From assembly GCA_013214885.1 (NCBI GenBank), contig JABSRS010000263.1, forward strand, positions 1 through 5,277: a stretch of DNA of 5,277 nucleotides, in the 5' to 3' direction. The notes under the pieces are model-generated. The model had not been told where the DNA came from, searched no databases, and was given only the letters and a program-made list of their open reading frames with translations. Source of the stretch: Gammaproteobacteria bacterium. GTDB taxonomy: Bacteria > Pseudomonadota > Gammaproteobacteria > Enterobacterales > Psychrobiaceae. Positions 1-5,277 of this stretch are shown piece after piece. The stretch's first letter is position 1; each line of letters begins with the position of its first letter. The position numbers and the translations under genes are program-made.

Positions 1-1
1 T

Positions 2-1012
2 ATTTTAGTGTGTCGTTCTGAAGTAAGTATTTCAGCGCATGAGCGTTCTAAAATTTCAATGTTTACTAACGTCACCGAAAAGGCGGTTATTTCACTGCCT
101 GATATGGATAGCATTTACAAAATTCCAGCGTTGCTAAAAGCACAGGGTCTCGACAAGTTAGTGATCGAACGTTTTGGTATTGAATGTCCTGAAGCTGAGT
201 TAAAAGAGTGGGAGCAGGTTGTTTCTGAAGAGGCCAATGCGACTGGTTTAGTTAACATTGCGATGGTTGGTAAGTATATCCAATTACCAGATGCTTATAA
301 GTCAGTCAATGAAGCGTTAAAACATGCAGGTTTGAAAAACGGCATTAACGTTAAAATTAACTACGTTGACTCGCAAGATCTTGAATCAAAAGGCACCGAT
401 ATCCTTAAGGGTATGGACGGTATCTTAGTACCTGGTGGTTTTGGTGAACGTGGTATTGAGGGTAAAATTCTAGCGGCTAAATTTGCTCGCGAGAACAATG
501 TCCCATACCTAGGTATTTGTTTAGGGATGCAGGTTGCGTTAATTGAGTACGCACGAAATGTTGCGCTACTCGAAAATGCCCACAGCACCGAGTTCAACAA
601 AGAAACGCCGCACCCAGTGGTTGGATTAATCACTGAGTGGTTAGATGACGATGGTCAGCTTGAACTGCGTGATACTAATTCTGATTTAGGTGGCACCATG
701 CGCGTTGGCGCGCAGTTATGTCATTTAGAAGAAGGTTCGAAAGTTGCCGAGTTATATAATTCTAATACTTGTATGGAACGTCATCGTCACCGTTTTGAAG
801 TCAACAACAACTATGTCGATCAGCTTAAAGCTGCAGGCTTAAGTTTCACGGGTTTATCATCTGACAAGAAGCTAGTTGAAATAATCGAGATTAAAGATCA
901 CCGTTGGTTTGTTGCTGGTCAATTCCACCCAGAATTCACCTCTACCCCACGTGATGGTCATCCATTATTTGAGGGTTTTGTTGCCGCCGCAACTCAATTC
1001 CAACAAGACTAA
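2..1012 (+). CDS. pyrG: CTP synthase (glutamine-hydrolysing), C-terminal part; 5' end outside window
   Basis: CTP synthase makes CTP from UTP, ATP and ammonia released from glutamine; it is cytosolic and the last step of de novo pyrimidine nucleotide synthesis. The reading frame is open from the first complete codon, so the gene starts upstream; an apparent GTG at base 8 is internal (it encodes the Val of the LVCRSE segment). The visible part holds the end of the synthetase domain (DMDSIYKIP), then the class I glutamine amidotransferase domain: oxyanion segment VPGGFGERG, nucleophile GICLGMQ with Cys at 518-520, and the His/Glu pair in FHPEF with His at 926-928 and Glu at 932-934. Spacing of these residues matches E. 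coli Cys379, His515 and Glu517 exactly, implying about 208 missing residues and no internal indel between them. All catalytic residues are present. It is followed by a terminator, with eno downstream on the same strand. Identification is very secure. Confidence 0.98.
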   Translation: MLVCRSEVSISAHERSKISMFTNVTEKAVISLPDMDSIYKIPALLKAQGLDKLVIERFGIECPEAELKEWEQVVSEEANATGLVNIAMVGKYIQLPDAYKSVNEALKHAGLKNGINVKINYVDSQDLESKGTDILKGMDGILVPGGFGERGIEGKILAAKFARENNVPYLGICLGMQVALIEYARNVALLENAHSTEFNKETPHPVVGLITEWLDDDGQLELRDTNSDLGGTMRVGAQLCHLEEGSKVAELYNSNTCMERHRHRFEVNNNYVDQLKAAGLSFTGLSSDKKLVEIIEIKDHRWFVAGQFHPEFTSTPRDGHPLFEGFVAAATQFQQD

Positions 1013-1019
1013 AAAAATT

Positions 1020-1043
1020 AAGCCGCTTACGAGCGGCTTTTTT
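1020..1043 (+). terminator. Intrinsic terminator after pyrG
   Basis: A perfect 8-bp stem, AAGCCGCT (1020-1027) with AGCGGCTT (1032-1039), closes a TACG loop and runs into six T residues (1038-1043). It begins 8 bases after the pyrG stop codon. The A-run just upstream (1011-1017) would also give a T-run on the opposite strand. It implies that eno needs its own promoter, or read-through. Confidence 0.92.
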
Positions 1044-2494
<1,451 letters not shown>

Positions 2495-2520
2495 CACCTT
2501 AAGCTTTAAATAGATTGAAT

Positions 2521-2547
2521 AAAAACCAGCGCAAGCTGGTTTTTTTT
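2521..2547 (+). terminator. Intrinsic terminator after eno
   Basis: A ten-base arm, AAAAACCAGC (2521-2530), pairs with GCTGGTTTTT (2535-2544) around a GCAA (GNRA-type) tetraloop. T residues run from 2540 to 2547. It lies 26 bases after the eno stop codon. The A-rich left arm means it could also stop transcription arriving from the right on the minus strand. Confidence 0.93.
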
Positions 2548-2800
2548 AATCTTTATTTTTGTTTGATAAAATGACAGTATGGAATAAGTGAACCTCATCA
2601 ATCCCCTGATAACACGGGCAATATATCGCGTGTAAACGAGGGCAATGTGCGCCCGTGAAAGTGTTATGTTGTTTATCTGTATAAGTCTGTTCTGTGCTGT
2701 GGATTAAACCGACCGATGCAACATATTAGCCAGAGCTTAATCTGCCTCTAATGTGCTTTCATCACATAATTTTAACTCAGTTAATGATATTGAAGATGCA
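2548..2800. other. Non-coding stretch between eno terminator and broken lipoprotein gene
   Basis: I see no credible gene, tRNA or promoter pair here. The notable structure is at 2609-2667: CACGGGC (2613-2619) is the inverse of GCCCGTG (2651-2657), and ATAACAC (2609-2615) is the inverse of GTGTTAT (2661-2667), giving competing pairings. The same segment contains the direct repeat GGGCAAT at 2616-2622 and 2640-2646, suggesting a degenerate 24-base tandem duplication. A small palindrome, TTAAC-TCA-GTTAA, is at 2772-2784 without a following T-run. Confidence 0.5.
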
Positions 2801-3303
2801 TTAGGAACGGATACCCTCACTTAGATAGGAAATAAACCCTAGTTCTTCTAGTACTGGTTGTGATACACCTTGATATAGATTAATCGTTGGATAAGCCAGA
2901 GGGGAACTACTGCTTTTAGAAAAAGACATTGCTGTCGTAAAATGAAAATTAACGTTGTATTGAAAGTCTTTCGAAAATATTCTTCGATTTTTTATATAGC
3001 TAGTGGCTATTATAATGTCATCATAATATTTCAAAATATCGGTTAACAGAGTACTCTCAACCAAAAAGGTAATTTTTTGTTTTTCATATTGTAACGAGAT
3101 AATTCTGTATAATTTCTTGCACTGATATTATCGACAACTGGGTGATTCTCCATTCGGGAGTCAGATCCAGCGATCAGCATTTCGTCAATAGGCTCTTAAA
3201 TATAATGGGTACATTGGAAACCAGTTATGTCTTGTGTACTACATCCAGAGATTAGTATGCTTAAAGCGAAAAAGAGGAGAGTGGAACGATTAATTCTTTT
3301 CAT
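2801..3303 (-). pseudogene. Decayed gene for a small putative outer-membrane lipoprotein
   Basis: On the minus strand an ATG at 3303 follows a good ribosome site, AAGGA (3313-3309), 5 bases upstream. It encodes a lipoprotein signal peptide: basic MKRINR, hydrophobic STLLFFALSILI, and lipobox ISGC with Cys21. Ser at +2 would favour outer-membrane sorting. The frame hits TAA at codon 36 (3198-3196), then stays open for 50 codons (EPIDEMLIAGSDSR...) to TAA at 3045-3043. A different frame, open from about 3127, carries on through ITFLVESTLLTDILKYYDD to a stop at 2801. Joining them needs one base gained or two lost between 3127 and 3045, for example in the T5 run at 3067-3063. Repaired, the protein would be about 166 aa. 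The mature part (YYDDIIIATSYIKNRR, PLAYPTINLYQGVSQPVLEE) matches no family I recognise. The 86 codons after the shift could be taken for an intact gene from a TTG at 3064, but no ribosome site supports that. Sequencing error cannot be excluded. Confidence 0.7.
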
Positions 3304-3564
3304 AAAAATCCTTGTTAATTATATAAACTGATTATTGTTAATAAGAAAAATAATGTATTAATTAACAACTTGTTACGATCATTCCATGCTTGAGTGATAT
3401 ACTGCTAAGTTTTTAAGTAATGTCAATATGACAGGTGACTTGGCGTGGTGTTACTTTAGCTAAGCTACCAGGCGACTCTGATGATTTTTATCACCAAAAT
3501 CGCCGAGTAACGGCATCGCTAATTTAGCATCTACCACAGTAAAACCTTACAGGCTGCAATAAGA
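3304..3564. other. Gene-poor stretch with several small palindromes, between lipoprotein remnant and queC
   Basis: No secure gene is visible. Short inverted repeats cluster here: TAACAA-C-TTGTTA (3363-3375), TAGCT-A-AGCTA (3457-3467), GGCGA/TCGCC (3471-3504) enclosing TGAT-TTTT-ATCA (3482-3493), GCCG/CGGC (3502-3514) and GCTAA-T-TTAGC (3518-3528). None has the T-run needed for an intrinsic terminator of queC, whose transcript enters this stretch from the right. A 25-codon minus-strand ORF (3537-3460) with a ribosome-like TAAGG 7 bases upstream also lies here and is too short to call. Confidence 0.5.
3396..3426 (-). promoter_or_regulatory. Possible promoter of the broken lipoprotein gene
   Basis: Reading leftward, a perfect -35 box TTGACA (3426-3421) is followed after 19 bases by TATATC (3401-3396), which matches the -10 consensus in four of six positions. 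The spacing is longer than the usual 16-18. It would give a leader of roughly 85 bases before the ATG at 3303. A perfect TATAAT nearer the gene (3323-3318) lies too close to the ribosome site to serve it. Confidence 0.3.
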
Positions 3565-4233
3565 TTAAGCGGGTTCATAAGCCAAGGGATCGGTGAGATC
3601 ATTGGCACTAAACGCTTCAAGGCGCTCAACACATGAACCACAGACACCACAAGCTTGCTCGCGGCCATTATAGCAAGTCCAAGACTTACCATAATCAAGA
3701 CCCATTCGCAGGCCGTCGGCTAAAATTTCAATTTTGTTGTTTTCGATGTAGGGCGAGACAATATCAATTGGCTGATAATTGGCAATCTGTGACACTTCAT
3801 TCATCTTATTAACAAATTCAGGACGACAATCGGGATAAATAGCATGATCACCGCTATGCGCGCCGTAATACACTGCATTTGCTTCAATGGATACAGCATA
3901 AGCAATTGCCATCGATAACAACACCATGTTACGGTTTGGCACCACGGTGGACTTCATGCTGTCTTCTTCGTAATGACCCTCTGGGATCTCAATATCACTA
4001 TCAACCGTTAACGAAGAACCTGCCATTAATTGGCTAATCGCACTGATATCAACGACCTTATGCGGAATGTTGAGCTCTTGACAAACCTTGGCGGCATAAT
4101 CAATTTCTTTAGCATGGCGTTGGCCATAATTAAAAGTCAGCGGATAAACATCTTTGCCTTGCTCAATCGCTTTATGTAGCACGGTAAATGAGTCCATTCC
4201 ACCAGAATAGATGACGACGACTTTTTGTTTCAT
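3565..4233 (-). CDS. queC: 7-cyano-7-deazaguanine (preQ0) synthase
   Basis: QueC uses ATP and ammonia to turn 7-carboxy-7-deazaguanine into the nitrile preQ0, the precursor of queuosine in tRNA; it acts in the cytosol directly after QueE. The 222-aa product has the family length (E. coli 231, B. subtilis 219). An N-terminal PP-loop ATP-binding motif SGGMDS lies at residues 10-15, FNYGQRH at 34-40, VVPNRN at 97-102, and YPDCRPEF at 133-140. A C-terminal zinc site has Cys187, Cys195, Cys198 and Cys201 (CYNG...CGVCGSC). SGGMDS, VVPNRN and [14 protein letters not shown] differ from the E. coli/B. subtilis forms (SGGQDS, FVPGRN, GVCETDFSGYPDCR), so this is a distinct branch, probably the Shewanella/Colwellia type. 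The ATG at 4233 starts directly before the PP-loop strand; its ribosome site is weak (GGA, 8 bases upstream). It is divergent from queE. No terminator is seen downstream. Confidence 0.96.
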   Translation of the reverse strand: MKQKVVVIYSGGMDSFTVLHKAIEQGKDVYPLTFNYGQRHAKEIDYAAKVCQELNIPHKVVDISAISQLMAGSSLTVDSDIEIPEGHYEEDSMKSTVVPNRNMVLLSMAIAYAVSIEANAVYYGAHSGDHAIYPDCRPEFVNKMNEVSQIANYQPIDIVSPYIENNKIEILADGLRMGLDYGKSWTCYNGREQACGVCGSCVERLEAFSANDLTDPLAYEPA

Positions 4234-4293
4234 GTTGCTTGTCCAGGGGCTATATACGTATAATGTCGGTCAGTTTACGCGAACTTTAAGCAA
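4234..4293. promoter_or_regulatory. Compact divergent control region between queC and queE
   Basis: Only 60 bases separate the two divergent start codons. For queE, a perfect TATAAT (4259-4264) lies 18 bases after TTGCTT (4235-4240), which matches only the TTG of the -35 consensus; transcription would start near 4271 with a leader of about 23 bases. The -10 overlaps a perfect palindrome TATACGTATA (4253-4262), which also offers TATATA (4256-4251) as a minus-strand -10 for queC, though no good minus-strand -35 is visible. Opposed or overlapping promoters are therefore likely. The space is too short for a typical preQ1 riboswitch plus promoter on either side, and I see no such fold. Confidence 0.45.
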
Positions 4294-4974
4294 ATGAGTA
4301 TGACCAAGTTACCACTTAATGAAATATTTGAATCAATCCAGGGCGAAGGCTCTTTTACCGGCGCGCCTTCTATTTTTGTCCGTCTTCAAGGGTGCCCAGT
4401 GGGGTGTGCATGGTGTGATACCAAGCATAGCTGGTTCTTAGCGGAAGAACATCAAGCGACATTTGACGAAGTTGTTGCTAAAGGTGGCGATGGTGAAAGC
4501 TGGTGCTATGTTGAAATTGATGCGTTGATTACTCATTTAACCACCTATCAAGCACGTCATATTGTGCTAACTGGCGGCGAGCCATGTTTGTATGATTTGA
4601 CCGAGTTAACCGAGCAGTTAATTGTTCATGGTTTTAGCTGTCAAATAGAAACATCGGGTACGTTTGAGATTAAAGTCAGTGAGCAGTGCCATGTCACCGT
4701 GTCACCTAAAGTGGCGATGAAAGGGGGCTATCAAATATTAGATCAAGCCCTGAACCGCGCTAATGAAATTAAGCACCCAGTGGCAATGCAACGACATATT
4801 GATGAGCTAGATGCACTGTTGGCACGTTTAACGCCAGAGCAATTAGCACAGAAGAAAATTTACTTACAGCCAATTAGTCAGCAAAACAGAGCGACTAAAC
4901 TCGCGATAGATACTTGTATTGCCCGTAACTGGTGGTTATCGATTCAAACCCATAAGTATTTAGATATTCAGTAA
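4294..4974 (+). CDS. queE: 7-carboxy-7-deazaguanine synthase (radical SAM)
   Basis: QueE is a radical S-adenosylmethionine enzyme that converts 6-carboxytetrahydropterin to 7-carboxy-7-deazaguanine, the QueC substrate in the queuosine pathway. The 226-aa product resembles E. coli QueE (223 aa) throughout. Near the N-terminus is NEIFESIQGEG; the iron-sulfur motif C-x3-C-x2-C lies at Cys34, Cys38 and Cys41 (GCPVGCAWCDTKHSW), the SAM-contacting GGEP at residues 94-97, then QIETSGT (117-123), VTVSPK (134-139), ANEIKHPV (156-163) and the conserved end LQPISQ...QTHKYL. All cluster ligands are present. There are two candidate starts: ATG 4294 (MSMTKL) and ATG 4300 (MTKL). The weak TAAG at 4287-4290 is 3 bases from the first and 9 from the second, so 4300 is quite possible and would give 224 aa. 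Confidence 0.96.
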   Translation: MSMTKLPLNEIFESIQGEGSFTGAPSIFVRLQGCPVGCAWCDTKHSWFLAEEHQATFDEVVAKGGDGESWCYVEIDALITHLTTYQARHIVLTGGEPCLYDLTELTEQLIVHGFSCQIETSGTFEIKVSEQCHVTVSPKVAMKGGYQILDQALNRANEIKHPVAMQRHIDELDALLARLTPEQLAQKKIYLQPISQQNRATKLAIDTCIARNWWLSIQTHKYLDIQ

Positions 4975-4988
4975 CGCTGGTGGTCCCC

Positions 4989-5011
4989 CCTTGTTAACAG
5001 AGTTAACAAGG
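4989..5011. repeat. Perfect inverted repeat between convergent queE and cysteine-synthase-like gene
   Basis: CCTTGTTAAC (4989-4998) and GTTAACAAGG (5002-5011) are perfect 10-base inverse arms around AGA. The repeat lies 14 bases after the queE stop and 11 bases before the opposing stop. Neither side has a T-run (on the plus strand it is followed by TACCCG; on the minus strand by a G-run), so it is not a standard intrinsic terminator. It may still slow or end transcription from both directions, or be a protein-binding site. Confidence 0.6.
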
Positions 5012-5022
5012 TACCCGTTTAA

Positions 5023-5277
5023 TTAGTCCACTGCCTGCCATTGCCCTGTCGTCCAGAATAATTCAAGCTGTTTTAAGTAAGGGGCCACGTCAATACCACG
5101 TTCTTTACGCCATTGTGGGTTGTAATAGCTATGCAAGTAACGACAACCATCATCACAGATTAAGGTAACGATTGAGCCTGACTCGTTGTGGTCTTGCATT
5201 TGCTTAAGCAACGTAATGACGCCATAAAAATTGGTTCCCGTTGACCCGCCACATTTGCGACCTAACACTTGCTCTAA
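5023..5277 (-). CDS. PLP-dependent cysteine-synthase-like protein, C-terminal end; 5' part outside window
   Basis: The last 84 codons of a minus-strand gene that continues past the right edge; an apparent GTG start at 5268 is internal, since Leu-Glu-Gln codons precede it in frame to the window end. The segment GRKCGGSTGTN fits the C-terminal loop of cysteine synthases and cystathionine beta-synthases that in E. coli CysK (GISSGAA) supplies the serine touching the PLP pyridine nitrogen. It is followed by a helix, a VTLICDDGCRYLHSYY strand with the usual C/D-G-RYL-YY pattern, and a tail ending in WTTGQWQAVD. This looks like the PLP-dependent cysteine synthase family rather than CysK or CysM proper, whose ends differ. 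The catalytic lysine lies outside the window, so substrate and activity cannot be judged. It converges on queE, with 48 bases between stop codons. Confidence 0.85.
   Translation of the reverse strand, partial: LEQVLGRKCGGSTGTNFYGVITLLKQMQDHNESGSIVTLICDDGCRYLHSYYNPQWRKERGIDVAPYLKQLELFWTTGQWQAVD

Noticed and set aside
361..633. Minus-strand ORF of 90 codons inside pyrG
   Set aside because: It lies wholly opposite the conserved glutaminase domain of pyrG, has no ribosome site, and its product resembles nothing; it is an antisense shadow.
2698..2708. DnaA-box-like TGTGGATTAA, hinting at a replication origin
   Set aside because: It is imperfect and single, with no cluster of boxes, no AT-rich unwinding repeat and no origin-linked gene nearby.
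2801..3064. An intact 87-codon minus-strand gene starting at TTG 3064
   Set aside because: No ribosome site precedes the TTG, and the frame continues upstream with protein-like sequence towards a signal peptide in another frame. It is better read as the 3' part of the broken lipoprotein gene.
3318..3323. Perfect TATAAT on the minus strand just before the lipoprotein ATG
   Set aside because: Transcription from it would start on top of the ribosome site, and no -35 box lies at the right distance.
3471..3504. GGCGA/TCGCC stem as the queC terminator
   Set aside because: The stem is only 5 bp around a long loop and no T-run follows on the minus strand; reported only as a small inverted repeat.
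2548..3564. Insertion sequence, integron or phage remnant in the gene-poor kilobase
   Set aside because: I found no transposase or integrase fragment, no matching terminal inverted repeats and no target-site duplication.
4234..4293. preQ1 riboswitch controlling queC or queE
   Set aside because: The spacer is only 60 bases, must hold two promoters, and shows neither the short hairpin with A-rich tail nor a terminator/anti-terminator arrangement.

Overview
This window is an AT-leaning stretch of a gammaproteobacterial chromosome. The proteins read like those of marine Alteromonadales (the Shewanella/Colwellia/Psychromonas neighbourhood): CTP synthase, enolase and QueE follow the E. coli sequences closely, and QueC carries the variant motifs I remember from Shewanella-type proteins. 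The genus assignment is inference from recalled sequences, not from a search.

Layout. (1) 2-1012, plus strand: the C-terminal ~336 codons of pyrG (CTP synthase), including the whole glutaminase domain, ended by a clean intrinsic terminator (1020-1043). (2) 1202-2494, plus: complete eno (enolase, 430 aa) behind a 190-base leader with small hairpins and repeats, ended by a second strong intrinsic terminator (2521-2547). (3) 2548-3564: about 1 kb with no intact gene. Its centre (3303 down to 2801, minus strand) is a broken lipoprotein gene, with a good ribosome site, signal peptide and lipobox but an in-frame stop and a frameshift. The flanks hold only small inverted repeats and one doubtful mini-ORF. 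(4) 4233-3565, minus: queC, and 4294-4974, plus: queE, divergent genes separated by only 60 bases. (5) 5277-5023, minus: the C-terminal end of a PLP-dependent cysteine-synthase-like enzyme, convergent with queE; a perfect 10-bp inverted repeat lies between them.

How the genes work together. pyrG-eno is a housekeeping pair (CTP synthesis and glycolysis) often adjacent in gammaproteobacteria. QueE makes 7-carboxy-7-deazaguanine and QueC converts it to preQ0, consecutive steps towards queuosine in tRNA, so a shared divergent control region makes sense. The ftsB/ispD genes that I recall following eno in related genomes are absent from this window. Together with the decayed gene, this makes 2.5-3.6 kb look like an old rearrangement or insertion/deletion scar.

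I found no CRISPR array, tRNA, rRNA, insertion sequence, phage gene or defence system. I do not see an undescribed system here; the most notable items are the broken lipoprotein gene and the compact queC/queE control region.
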